From Paludicola sp. MB14-C6 (GTDB lineage Bacteria; Bacillota; Clostridia; Oscillospirales; Ruminococcaceae): a stretch of DNA of 64,000 nt. Position numbers and translations under genes: made by a program. The stretch covers positions 868,001 through 932,000 of the forward strand of contig NZ_CP133133.1 of assembly GCF_030908625.1 (NCBI RefSeq). The letters run 5' to 3'. Below are positions 1 through 8,059 of the stretch, in pieces (position 1 is the first letter of the stretch; the number at the start of each line of letters is the position of its first letter). Below the pieces are notes generated by a model. It was not told the origin of the DNA, made no database searches, and was given only the letters and a program-made list of their open reading frames with translations.

Positions 1-16
1 GTTACGTAATAGATTA

Positions 17-25
17 TGCTATACT
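17..25 (+). promoter_or_regulatory. Extended -10 promoter of the TipA-like regulator
   Basis: TGC followed by TATACT fits the extended -10 form TGnTATAAT with one mismatch. It lies about 30 bases before the start codon. The -35 region would be at or beyond the window edge. Confidence 0.4.
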
Positions 26-54
26 TATGAGAAGAAAATACCAAGGAGTAAATT

Positions 55-792
55 ATGAAAAAGACTGTTCATGAAGTTTCAAAGTTAACGGGAATTAGTA
101 TACGTGCCCTTCATTATTACGATGAAATCGGTTTGCTAAAGCCTAGTGAATACACAAATGTTGGATATCGACTCTATGATACTGCAGATCTAGAACGACT
201 ACAACAAATCTTGTTTTTCAAAGAGCTTGATTTTCCGCTAAAAGAAATAAAAAATATCTTTGAACAGCCGTCATTTGATAAAACCGATGCATTAAAAAAG
301 CAAAAAGAGCTTCTCATACTCAAACAAAATCGATTATCCCAACTAATTGATTTAATCAACCTAAACTTAGAAGGAGGAAACAATATGAGTTTCAAAGAAT
401 TTGATATGAGTGAAATTGAAGCTGCACAAAAACAATATGCAGTAGAGACTAAGGAACGATATGGGAAGACCAAAGCATATCAAGAAAGTGTAGAAAAAAC
501 AAGCAAATATAATCATTCCGATTGGAAAAATGTTGGATTAGCTGCAGAAAAAATATACCAAGGCTTTATTGGTGCAATGAATCAAGATGTTGCAAGTGAA
601 GAAGTACAAAAGCTAGTTGCAGATTGGAAAGATTATATTACAAAATATTTTTATGAATGTACCAATGAAATTTTAGCCGGCCTTGGTGAAATGTATGTAG
701 CTGACGAACGCTTCACAAAAAACATCGACCAACATAAAAAAGGTCTTGCACAATTTATGAGCCAAGCTATCAAAGAATATTGTAAAAAATAA
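55..792 (+). CDS. MerR family regulator with TipAS effector-binding domain
   Basis: Probable drug- or ligand-sensing transcription activator. Residues 3-70 are a MerR winged helix-turn-helix (VHEVSKLTGIS, then the RALHYYDEIGLLKP signature), followed by a coiled-coil dimerisation helix to about residue 108. Residues 111-245 match the TipAS antibiotic-recognition fold. AAGGAG at 43-48 supports the start. A second strong AAGGAGG at 371-377, 7 bases before an in-frame ATG at 385, would allow separate synthesis of the free C-terminal domain, as known for Streptomyces tipA. The gene is monocistronic with its own terminator. No drug transporter lies beside it, so its target is unknown. Confidence 0.9.
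   Translation: MKKTVHEVSKLTGISIRALHYYDEIGLLKPSEYTNVGYRLYDTADLERLQQILFFKELDFPLKEIKNIFEQPSFDKTDALKKQKELLILKQNRLSQLIDLINLNLEGGNNMSFKEFDMSEIEAAQKQYAVETKERYGKTKAYQESVEKTSKYNHSDWKNVGLAAEKIYQGFIGAMNQDVASEEVQKLVADWKDYITKYFYECTNEILAGLGEMYVADERFTKNIDQHKKGLAQFMSQAIKEYCKK
371..387 (+). promoter_or_regulatory. Internal ribosome binding site and start codon for a free TipAS domain
   Basis: AAGGAGG, a 7-base spacer and ATG at 385-387 lie in frame inside the MerR gene. The position, codon 111, is the junction between the coiled coil and the TipAS domain. The product would be 135 residues. Confidence 0.65.
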
Positions 793-802
793 GGTTGATT
801 TT

Positions 803-833
803 ATATTGGGCTATCCGCCCAAACCTGGCCATG
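803..833 (+). repeat. Fragment of the terminator-associated repeat (hairpin 1)
   Basis: The 17-base hairpin TTGGGCTATCCGCCCAA at 806-822, followed by an AACCTGGCCATG-like run, matches hairpin 1 and the start of hairpin 2 of the longer repeats at 8060-8454 and 32370-32758. Only about 30 bases are preserved. It again sits between a stop codon and a terminator. Confidence 0.6.
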
Positions 834-847
834 GTTATCAACATGCT

Positions 848-877
848 AAAACTCGCTTATTTTAAGCGAGTTTTTTA
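848..877 (+). terminator. Rho-independent terminator of the MerR gene
   Basis: AAAACTCGCTT and AAGCGAGTTTT arms with a short loop, followed by a T run. Confidence 0.85.
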
Positions 878-954
878 ATTTTAAGAAACAATTTCGAAAT
901 TTCTTAATATGATAAAGTAACCGTAATTATATTACATATAGAAAGGGACTTAAT

Positions 955-1914
955 ATGAGCAATTTAATAGAAAAGCTATCTCAAATACGGAAAGAACAAG
1001 GAGTACATGCATTGCAAAATTCTCTGGAAGCCTTATTTACCCAAAATCAAGACCAAGCAATTGAACTTGTCAATGATCATTCTATCCCCTTTCCTTGGCT
1101 ATTTTTTTCGTTACCTGTTATAAAAAAATTATATTTATTTGAAGAGTTAAACGAACGTAATATTTGTGCTTTAAAGCTTTGCGCACATATCCAAAGAAAT
1201 TTTAAGCTGCAAGCTCGGGTATTTCCCTACTCTTACGAAAACAAAGACTCCTATTACCCTATTTTAATATGGATGTTTGAAACTGGAATAGCAGAAGATG
1301 GTTTCAATGATGACTACGACGAGATTATGGATGGTGTAGTATCATTGCTCATTCACAATTATCAAGAAACTACAATTTTACCTCAAATTTGTGAGCTGAT
1401 CTACGACAGAAACCGTAAAGGCACATTTTATCATGATTTAATTTGGGCGTATTTTCGTTCTAACAATCATGAGGCTTTAGCCTATATTGCAGAGCATTTT
1501 CGCTCCAAAAATCCAAAAGATATCCGATTAACATGCAAATTGCTACACTGTGATATGCCTGAAACAGATAACCCTGAACAGTATTATTACATGTTTATGA
1601 ATTGGTATGACGAAAATAAGCCTTATCTTTCATTCACAGATGAATTTTTTCAAAAGACAAATAAGCCACAAGTATTTCAAGTGGACATGAATGCAAAATA
1701 CCTTACTAAACCTGTTCAGGGGAATCCAGAAATGACAGAAAATGAGGCTAATCACCTCATGGAGTTTCAAAACAAACCGATTGAAGACCAAATACTATTA
1801 TCTCATTTTGCCCATACACTTAATAAACAAAGCCAAGAAGCTTATAACCGATTTATGAGTTTTCCCGTTTCTCAGCAACTGGATATTGCAAGAAATTCAA
1901 CGAGAGAGGTTTAA
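955..1914 (+). CDS. Uncharacterised protein in a transcription unit with tgl
   Basis: I do not recognise this 319-residue protein. It is soluble-looking and rich in aromatic and acidic residues, with no signal peptide, membrane segment or catalytic motif that I can see. The spacing of helices at residues 40-180 suggests an all-alpha, possibly repeat-type fold, but this is inference. AAAGGGA six bases before the ATG supports the start. The stop lies 5 bases before the tgl start, so the two are almost certainly co-transcribed and translationally linked. A role connected with spore coat assembly is suggested only by that context. Confidence 0.8.
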   Translation: MSNLIEKLSQIRKEQGVHALQNSLEALFTQNQDQAIELVNDHSIPFPWLFFSLPVIKKLYLFEELNERNICALKLCAHIQRNFKLQARVFPYSYENKDSYYPILIWMFETGIAEDGFNDDYDEIMDGVVSLLIHNYQETTILPQICELIYDRNRKGTFYHDLIWAYFRSNNHEALAYIAEHFRSKNPKDIRLTCKLLHCDMPETDNPEQYYYMFMNWYDENKPYLSFTDEFFQKTNKPQVFQVDMNAKYLTKPVQGNPEMTENEANHLMEFQNKPIEDQILLSHFAHTLNKQSQEAYNRFMSFPVSQQLDIARNSTREV

Positions 1915-1919
1915 CGAGT

Positions 1920-2699
1920 ATGATAACAATTGGAAATCAATTAACCCAAACACAGACACTTTTAAAAGATTATCCACAAAGCAGTCTTGAATCCATCATT
2001 CTAACGGCTCTTGGTGATAGTAGTTCCAGTTTTCGTTACCAATCAATTGATCAATTAAAATTTGAACTTGCATTACGTAGAGCTATTGTTCAGGCTGCGG
2101 TTGATTTGAATAATTCGGATTTTTCCTTTGCTGTATTTCGTAAATCAAAAGGCAACCCTACATATTGGGAGCGTGTAAGCAATGGAGGATTACGATTAAA
2201 ACAAGGAGCTAAGCCAAGTGATGCAATTAAAGATATTTATGTGAATGGAAAGCTCTATGCATCAGAATGTGCCACAGCTATGATTATTGTTTATTTAAAA
2301 GCATTGCTTTCCGTTTATCCTGAACCGTTGTTTAATGAAGCATTTAGTGATATCACATTGATGAACTGGCATCATATACCTCGTCTTTTATCTGATGTTG
2401 GGCAAATGCAACCTGCAACTGTATACTTACCTGGTGACAGACGCTATTTTGCTAATCCCGATGTTGATCCGGTTACTCCAGAATGGCAAGGTGAAAACAC
2501 AATTGATTTAAGCAAAGACTTTTACTATGGCCATGGTGTTGGAATTTATAATGCTGAAGAAATTATCTCAGAACTAAATAAAAACAGAAAACGTGATTCA
2601 AATAAAGAGGCTTATTTAATGGATTCTGCGGGAAGACCTGACTTCAAAAAACTAGCTAATATTTATTTAACATATAAAAAGGAGCATTCGAATGAATAA
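1920..2699 (+). CDS. tgl: Protein-glutamine gamma-glutamyltransferase (spore coat transglutaminase)
   Basis: Forms epsilon-(gamma-glutamyl)lysine cross-links, in Bacillus between spore coat proteins. The 259-residue length is close to the roughly 245 of B. subtilis Tgl. Family landmarks are clear: FELALRR near residue 48, ECATA with the catalytic Cys117, the WQGEN block with Glu192, and YGHGVGIYN with His205, matching the Cys/Glu/His set of the Bacillus enzyme. It follows the unknown gene at 955 by 5 bases and ends at a bidirectional terminator. Its presence, with spoIIID at 22 kb, indicates an endospore former. Expression in the mother cell is expected from the family, but I could not fix a sporulation promoter. 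Confidence 0.92.
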   Translation: MITIGNQLTQTQTLLKDYPQSSLESIILTALGDSSSSFRYQSIDQLKFELALRRAIVQAAVDLNNSDFSFAVFRKSKGNPTYWERVSNGGLRLKQGAKPSDAIKDIYVNGKLYASECATAMIIVYLKALLSVYPEPLFNEAFSDITLMNWHHIPRLLSDVGQMQPATVYLPGDRRYFANPDVDPVTPEWQGENTIDLSKDFYYGHGVGIYNAEEIISELNKNRKRDSNKEAYLMDSAGRPDFKKLANIYLTYKKEHSNE

Positions 2700-2735
2700 A
2701 ATTAAGCTCCAAGAAATTTTCTTGGAGCTTAATTT
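2700..2735. terminator. Bidirectional terminator between tgl and the GH5-like gene
   Basis: A near-perfect hairpin with arms AATTAAGCTCCAAGA and TCTTGGAGCTTAATT between convergent genes. It overlaps the stop codon of the minus-strand gene. Confidence 0.8.
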
Positions 2736-3786
2736 AATAAATAGCATCAAATACGGGTTTCATAGTTTTTATCCATATATTTTGTTCTCTATCATAGAAC
2801 TTTGTATCTGAATTAACTGCGAATGGAATTTTTGCATTTGTTAAAGCTTTTGTTACAAAATAAGCAAACGCTACCTGCTCTTGAATGGAATAAGTATTTC
2901 CTTCATTATAATCTCCCGGCATCCATGCACCAACCCACGTAGAAATCCCTGCTTTTTTTTGCCACTCTAAAGCCAGTTGAATCTTATTTAAAATCAGCTG
3001 TTTTTCTGAAGGTGTTCCCGTTGTCCAAAGTTTCTTTTCGTTTTCTTTACTTGGACCGGAAGCATAGAAATGCCATTCAGCCATCAAATAATTATTATGC
3101 TTCGTTGGTATTTTAAGCTCATTCAAATAAGCCGGATCCGAACGCATTCTTGGCGATATCATTATTATTCTGGTCGGATTCGTTTTTCGTATTTCAGCAA
3201 CTAATTGCTCATATATATTGTTCAGAGCTTGAGGTTGTTTATTCAATGCATCAGTAACCTCAATCATTAAATCGAATGATACATAAGAAGAGATATTTTG
3301 ATAGTGCTTGGCAACAGTACCCCACCACAATATAACCTTATCTATGTTGCCTTTTGAAGGATCATTTTTAAGCTCATCGGCTTGATATGCAACAATTGGA
3401 ATAATGTTATTATCCAAACAATCCTTAATTTGTCTATCTAATGTTTCAAAAAGACGGTCATCAGCATCATCAGCAATTCGAATACGAACATGCTTCACTC
3501 CCGCTTTAGCAAAGTCTTCTACAGCTTTCTTACTATAATTTTCTCTACCTTGTTGCGTTTTTGACCAATCAACATCCATTCCTTTTCCAAGTAAGGCTTG
3601 ATAATTTTGTGGATTGATTGGCGTTTTTGATTGCAATTCATTTGAAAAGCTTGAATTTTCAGTCTTTGTAATGCTATTTGATGAATAGGAATTCTCTTTT
3701 GAGTTGATATTCTTTTTAAAATTGCAACCGATAAATGATAAAGCTATACTTATAAGCAAAATACATAATACAATTTTAACTTTCAT
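2734..3786 (-). CDS. GH5-like (cellulase-family) lipoprotein with an altered active site
   Basis: Predicted exported lipoprotein of 350 residues. I start it at the ATG at 3786, behind AAGGAG, rather than at the upstream ATG at 3807. Residues 1-21 form a lipoprotein signal ending in SFIGC. A Ser/Asn-rich linker of about 40 residues follows, then a TIM barrel resembling GH5 (KAGVKHVRIRI, the FDLMIEV strand, AEWHFYASGP). In GH5 the acid/base Glu lies in NEP, here IEV with Glu kept. The nucleophile Glu normally near GEF appears as WVGAWMPGDYN with Ala. It may be a carbohydrate-binding relative or use another residue. Monocistronic. Confidence 0.7.
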   Translation of the reverse strand: MKVKIVLCILLISIALSFIGCNFKKNINSKENSYSSNSITKTENSSFSNELQSKTPINPQNYQALLGKGMDVDWSKTQQGRENYSKKAVEDFAKAGVKHVRIRIADDADDRLFETLDRQIKDCLDNNIIPIVAYQADELKNDPSKGNIDKVILWWGTVAKHYQNISSYVSFDLMIEVTDALNKQPQALNNIYEQLVAEIRKTNPTRIIMISPRMRSDPAYLNELKIPTKHNNYLMAEWHFYASGPSKENEKKLWTTGTPSEKQLILNKIQLALEWQKKAGISTWVGAWMPGDYNEGNTYSIQEQVAFAYFVTKALTNAKIPFAVNSDTKFYDREQNIWIKTMKPVFDAIY

Positions 3787-3843
3787 AAATCTCCTTATCG
3801 CATTCAATTGCTTTTATCATAGTAAATCCTATTTCATTTACTT

Positions 3844-4305
3844 TCATACAATATCTACTACACAATCTTCACGAGTTGCCGTTTCGTTAACAAAATCAAT
3901 ACAGTACTTAAAATTATTTGCAAATACAAGAGCATCTTCAAGCTCTATTTTGATAATACAAGTATACGGGTCTTGCTCATTCACATGCTTATTATAAAAT
4001 GCAGAAAACACCTCTTTTAATTCATCTCGAATTCCCTTATTCGAATTTTCTAAAGGATTTCCGATGTTAACTGCAGTACCATGAGCAACAAACAGATTAT
4101 GGTTTAATGCGACGTTTGGGTTAACAATGATTTCTTTTACTTTATTAGTTAACGCATATGATGTAATATAAAATGATTTATCTTTATAATAAACGTTTAC
4201 TACTCTTGCATTTGGCTTTCCATCAGAAACGGTAGCAAGTGACATTGGAATGTCATGCCCATACAGCTCTTGCATAGCTATTAAGCTATCGTTAAAATAG
4301 TTCAT
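3844..4305 (-). CDS. Pyridoxamine 5'-phosphate oxidase-like flavin-binding protein
   Basis: A small split beta-barrel protein of the PNPOx-like superfamily, which usually binds FMN or F420. The strand pattern is typical: SLATVSDGKPNARVVNVYYKDKSFYITS followed by TNKVKEIIVNPNVALN. The substrate cannot be told from sequence. The ATG at 4305 (MNYFND), with AGG 7 bases before it, is preferred over the ATG at 4323, which lies inside the preceding gene. It is the third gene of a compact minus-strand run with the YbjQ-like and tautomerase genes, a set that may concern redox or stress metabolism (inference). Confidence 0.8.
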   Translation of the reverse strand: MNYFNDSLIAMQELYGHDIPMSLATVSDGKPNARVVNVYYKDKSFYITSYALTNKVKEIIVNPNVALNHNLFVAHGTAVNIGNPLENSNKGIRDELKEVFSAFYNKHVNEQDPYTCIIKIELEDALVFANNFKYCIDFVNETATREDCVVDIV

Positions 4306-4313
4306 AGTGTTGC

Positions 4314-4634
4314 CTATTCGCATCTAACTGCAGTTCCGGAAGCAGTTACCATTAACATACCATTGTTACTTCCTAATACCTCGTAGTCAATATCAACGCC
4401 TACTACTGCATTAGCACCCATTTGGTATGCACGAGTTTCCATCTCACTTAATGCATTTTCTCTTGCATTCAGTAGCTCTTGCTCATATGTATTAGAACGG
4501 CCGCCAAAAAAATTGCTTAACCCAGCAGCGAAATCCTTTACAAAGTCTACACCTGAAATAACTTCTCCAAATACAATTCCTTTGTATTCAACAATGTTTT
4601 TTCCTTCAATGCTTGGTGTTGTTGTAATAATCAT
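4314..4634 (-). CDS. YbjQ/UPF0145 family protein (heavy-metal-binding-domain fold)
   Basis: A 106-residue protein with the family signature: N-terminal [23 protein letters not shown], a variable middle, then [19 protein letters not shown] and a C-terminal strand [12 protein letters not shown]. Members form pentameric rings; the function is unknown. The ATG at 4634 follows GGAG with 7-base spacing and replaces the upstream ATG at 4655. Eight bases separate it from the next gene, so it is probably co-transcribed. Confidence 0.85.
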   Translation of the reverse strand: MIITTTPSIEGKNIVEYKGIVFGEVISGVDFVKDFAAGLSNFFGGRSNTYEQELLNARENALSEMETRAYQMGANAVVGVDIDYEVLGSNNGMLMVTASGTAVRCE

Positions 4635-4684
4635 AATAATTCTCCATTCTATCATTATATGTTGTTATAAGGTTTTGCCACCGA

Positions 4685-5029
4685 CTAAAAATTATTTCCG
4701 TTCCAGCCCCAGTTTGATACCTCTTCATATTTAACATAACAACAGTCACTTGCAATATTTAATTCATCTTCAAGAATATCAGTTATAGCTGCTGTTAGTT
4801 TGTTGTATGCATCACTGCTTGCTTTTCCAAATAGCTTTACTTCAACAAATGCAATTGGTTTTTGGTTACTTCCTTTGAAATATAAACTGCACTCATCTTC
4901 AAAACCTAACATAAGCCAATTTTCAGATTTTCCCGGTATCAATTCAATTGCTTTCCCAAGTTTGGTTTTGATTCGTTCCTCTTGTGCTTTTTCAATTTTT
5001 ACGTTCACTTTAGTTTGAATAAAAGGCAT
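4685..5029 (-). CDS. Tautomerase / MIF superfamily protein
   Basis: A phenylpyruvate tautomerase-type protein of 114 residues. The ATG at 5029, behind GGGAGG, leaves Pro as residue 2. Removal of Met exposes the N-terminal proline that is the catalytic base of this superfamily. NWLMLGFEDECSLYFKGS and PIAFVEVKLFGKAS resemble the MIF/D-dopachrome tautomerase core. The longer TTG-started version would bury the proline and is rejected. The natural substrate is unknown. Confidence 0.85.
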   Translation of the reverse strand: MPFIQTKVNVKIEKAQEERIKTKLGKAIELIPGKSENWLMLGFEDECSLYFKGSNQKPIAFVEVKLFGKASSDAYNKLTAAITDILEDELNIASDCCYVKYEEVSNWGWNGNNF

Positions 5030-5093
5030 TTTAAATCCTCCCAATCAGTTTTATTATAAAATTATTATAACATAAATTGTAATTGCATCAATA

Positions 5094-6629
5094 TTATTTT
5101 ACTAATTTCCATTCTTTAATACGGTTTAATTTACAAAATGAATCTCTAATAATATCGTTATGTTCTGTCATCCAATCTGCAAAGCTATTTTTTAAAGATA
5201 ATAAAATTTCCACATAATCCGAATTGTCAATCAAATTATGTAATTCGTTTGGATCTACTTCCATATCAAACAACTGATCTTGATCTGCACCATTAAATAC
5301 ATACTTATATTTGCCTTTTCTAAACATACGTTGTGTAACAACAATACTAAATGCCCCCATACCTTCGGTTACAATTTCATCACACCAAGGTTGATTTTTA
5401 TCTTCAATGAAGCCCGTTAGCGGACGACCGTCACCATAGCCAAACGAATCATTTAGGTTATAACCCGCCATTTGAAGAATCGTTGCATAAATATCACATG
5501 TTCCAACCAATGCATGTTGCGTGTAGCCTTCATAATCAGCAATTGCCGGTTTCATATAAAGTGGAATTTTAGTTGTATCATCATACATACTATACGATTT
5601 GTTCTCTAATCCACCATGACAGCCTTGATTATCTCCATGGTCTGCTGAGAAAATAATAACTGTATCATCATAAATTCCTTTTTCTTTTAAGTAGTCTATA
5701 AATCTTCCAACTTGCGCATCTATATGGGTAGTGCAAGCATAATAGTGTCTTAAAGTATCTTGGAAAAAGCTCCAATCTAGTTCTGGGCGTCGAAGCAATT
5801 CATAAATGCGGGGCGCATTTGTTGTATCTTCGCTAAAACTTTCCCATTGTGGAATTTCGACATTACGATATAAATCAAGATATTTAGTTGGTGCAAAAAA
5901 TGGCTCATGTGGTCCCCAAAAATTTACATTGAGAAAAAAAGGTTTATCTGATTCCAATAAATGATTTACAATTGACTTTGCTCGTTCTACAAGATAATAT
6001 TCAATTGTGGATTCAATAGGAGACGTTACTTCGCCCACAGTAGAATGGTCACCAGGTCGCTTATCTTTTGTTTGGTTAATAATTTCTAATTCTAAATCAT
6101 TATCTTTTAAATATTGCTTGAATTCATTGTATCTCCAACCGCCACAACCATGGCCAGGAAAATCATCTCCAATATAGCCTACATCAGTTGGTAAACTTCC
6201 ATAACCTAAATATGCTGCGCTTTCCATAAATCCTTTATCAAGATTTTGAATTACCCATTGACCTTCTTCAGAAGCTGTTTTATCTTTACCAACCCCAAGA
6301 TGCCATTTACCGGTAAAGCCTGCTTGATAACCAATACTGTTTAATCGTCGACTTAACAAAAAAGGAGTATCTTGAATTTCATGAGTTCTAGCACCTGTTT
6401 GATAAGAATTTGTTTCCAAACCTGTTTTGGATGGATATAAACCTGTTTGCATTGAACTTCTTGCAGGTGTACATACAGGGCAAGTAGTGTATGCATTATC
6501 GAAAACTACACTTTGACTTGCTAATTCATCAAAAGTTGGTGTTTTGCAAATTGTATCTTTCTTATAAGAAGAGAGTGTATCAACTCTATGTTGATCTGTA
6601 CAAATAAAAATAATATTTTTTCTTTTCAT
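5094..6629 (-). CDS. Sulfatase (Cys-type, formylglycine-dependent)
   Basis: Hydrolyses a sulfate ester, probably from a glycan or aryl substrate that is not identifiable here. CTPARSS with Cys53 is the signature whose Cys is oxidised to formylglycine. Asp12 and Gln13 (CTDQHR) and the SADHGDNQG block supply calcium ligands. The length, 511 residues, is normal for family S1. There is no signal peptide, so it should act in the cytoplasm. In anaerobes the Cys is matured by a radical SAM enzyme (anSME), and none lies in this window. The neighbouring GH5-like and DUF4434 genes suggest glycan use (inference). Confidence 0.9.
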   Translation of the reverse strand: MKRKNIIFICTDQHRVDTLSSYKKDTICKTPTFDELASQSVVFDNAYTTCPVCTPARSSMQTGLYPSKTGLETNSYQTGARTHEIQDTPFLLSRRLNSIGYQAGFTGKWHLGVGKDKTASEEGQWVIQNLDKGFMESAAYLGYGSLPTDVGYIGDDFPGHGCGGWRYNEFKQYLKDNDLELEIINQTKDKRPGDHSTVGEVTSPIESTIEYYLVERAKSIVNHLLESDKPFFLNVNFWGPHEPFFAPTKYLDLYRNVEIPQWESFSEDTTNAPRIYELLRRPELDWSFFQDTLRHYYACTTHIDAQVGRFIDYLKEKGIYDDTVIIFSADHGDNQGCHGGLENKSYSMYDDTTKIPLYMKPAIADYEGYTQHALVGTCDIYATILQMAGYNLNDSFGYGDGRPLTGFIEDKNQPWCDEIVTEGMGAFSIVVTQRMFRKGKYKYVFNGADQDQLFDMEVDPNELHNLIDNSDYVEILLSLKNSFADWMTEHNDIIRDSFCKLNRIKEWKLVK

Positions 6630-6707
6630 AAATTATATCCCCTAACCAAAAATACTAAATAAATCATATAGGATTTTACATGAAATTGCAATACCAAAAC
6701 AATTATA

Positions 6708-6737
6708 TTGTAACAGAATACTATTATGTGGTATACT
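6708..6737 (+). promoter_or_regulatory. Promoter of the small gene at 6792
   Basis: TTGTAA at 6708-6713, an 18-base spacer, then TATACT at 6732-6737. Confidence 0.45.
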
Positions 6738-6791
6738 ATATTTATAATAATCATTCTATGTATTATAATATAAATGGAAAGGAACTTAGCT

Positions 6792-6986
6792 ATGTCAAAA
6801 CAAATTAAGTTTATTCCCAAAGAAAAGCTGAGTAAAAAAGTGCAAAAAGAATTAAACAACCAACAACGTGGTTCTTGGGGCATATGTAACCCTGTAACCA
6901 AAAAAATTGAAAGCAAGAAACGATATAATCGTAAAAAGGTTCAAAAAGGAGATGATTTCCGATTTGAGCCTTTTATTTTTGCTTAA
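6792..6986 (+). CDS. Small basic conserved hypothetical protein
   Basis: A 64-residue, lysine/arginine-rich protein (MSKQIKFIPKEKLSKK, then RGSWGICNPVTKKIESKKRYNRKK). The block WG.NPVT.K..S...YNRKK resembles short hypothetical proteins I recall from other Clostridia, but no function is known to me. The charge would suit nucleic acid or ribosome binding (inference). The ATG at 6792, behind AAAGGA, is chosen over the ATG at 6774. It is 80 bases upstream of the DUF4434 gene and probably co-transcribed. Confidence 0.6.
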   Translation: MSKQIKFIPKEKLSKKVQKELNNQQRGSWGICNPVTKKIESKKRYNRKKVQKGDDFRFEPFIFA

Positions 6987-7066
6987 AATAGTGTTTACTT
7001 ATTGTCTTTCTAATGGTATATTTAGTTTACATAGAATTTTCGGAACAAAAATGAGGAGTGGGGATT

Positions 7067-8011
7067 ATGACAAAATCAATTCAAGGCACTTGGTTTGAAT
7101 TTCAACACCACAGCAAAAAAGAAGGTATCTATTGGAATAATGAATCCAAAAACTTTACCGAAGAGAAATGGCGTGAAAAAGTAAAAGAAATTGCGGGAAC
7201 AGGTATGGAATACATTGTACTTCTTGCAACTGCACTCGATTTTAACTGCTATTATGATACTTCTATTTTCCCTAAAGCAGATTTAACTTGTAAAAATCCT
7301 TTAGAAGTACTGCTATCTCAAGCAGAAGAAAGTAATCTAAAAGTGTTTATTAGCGCTGGATTTTATGGGGATTGGATGCATCCTCAAATCAATATGGTAG
7401 ATAAAGAAGTTACCAAACGTGGATTGCAAGCGATGAATGAAATTGCCGAGCAATATGGTAAATATAAAAGCTTACACGGTTGGTATTTTCCTGATGAAAC
7501 TTGTATTAACGGTTATTTTTCAGAGGACTTTATACGCTATGTGAATACATATAGTAACGAAGCACATCAACTAAATCCAAACTACAAAACATTGATTGCA
7601 CCATATGGAACACGCTTAGTAAAAGCAGATGATAAATACATTGACCAATTAGAAAGAATCGACATTGATTATGTTGCTTACCAAGATGAAATTGGTGTGC
7701 AAAAAACAAAAGTTGAAGAGAGTGCCGCATTTTATGAAGCTTTAAAAAAGGTTCATGATAAAGCCGGGCGTGGAGCATTATGGGCAGATATTGAGTTGTT
7801 CGAATTTGAAGGCGATGTATATTCAAGCGCTTTACTGCCTGCTGAATTCTCTCGTATTAAAAAGCAAATAGAAGCTGTTTCTCCTTATGTTGATAAAATA
7901 TTAGCTTATCAATATCAAGGCATGATGAACAAGCCTGATTCCAAGGCTTTTGCAGGACATCCTTCTTCAGCAAAGCTTTATACTGATTACATGAACTGGT
8001 TAAATAAATAA
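7067..8011 (+). CDS. DUF4434 family TIM-barrel protein
   Basis: A 314-residue protein with the pattern of DUF4434, a glycosidase-like TIM barrel: KSIQGTWFEFQHHSKKEGIYWN at the start, WREKVKEIAGTGMEYIVLL, then HGWYFPDE and DYVAYQDEIGV, where acidic residues sit at strand ends as in retaining glycosidases. No signal peptide, so cytoplasmic. GGAG at 7055-7058 supports the ATG at 7067 over the GTG at 7058. It is immediately followed by a terminator that has been duplicated around a repeat element. Substrate unknown. Confidence 0.75.
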   Translation: MTKSIQGTWFEFQHHSKKEGIYWNNESKNFTEEKWREKVKEIAGTGMEYIVLLATALDFNCYYDTSIFPKADLTCKNPLEVLLSQAEESNLKVFISAGFYGDWMHPQINMVDKEVTKRGLQAMNEIAEQYGKYKSLHGWYFPDETCINGYFSEDFIRYVNTYSNEAHQLNPNYKTLIAPYGTRLVKADDKYIDQLERIDIDYVAYQDEIGVQKTKVEESAAFYEALKKVHDKAGRGALWADIELFEFEGDVYSSALLPAEFSRIKKQIEAVSPYVDKILAYQYQGMMNKPDSKAFAGHPSSAKLYTDYMNWLNK

Positions 8012-8020
8012 ATTCATATA

Positions 8021-8054
8021 AAAAACGTGTTATACTTTCGTATGACACGTTTTT
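8021..8054 (+). terminator. Terminator of the DUF4434 gene (left copy)
   Basis: AACGTGTTATAC and GTATGACACGTT arms with T runs at 8024-8054. A second copy differing by one base lies at 8456-8486, on the other side of the repeat element. Confidence 0.85.
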
Positions 8055-8059
8055 ATTTT

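Noticed and set aside
6626..6916. Minus-strand hydrophobic frame overlapping the sulfatase start and the small gene
   Set aside because: It covers the promoter region and the antisense of a better-supported gene; no ribosome binding site.
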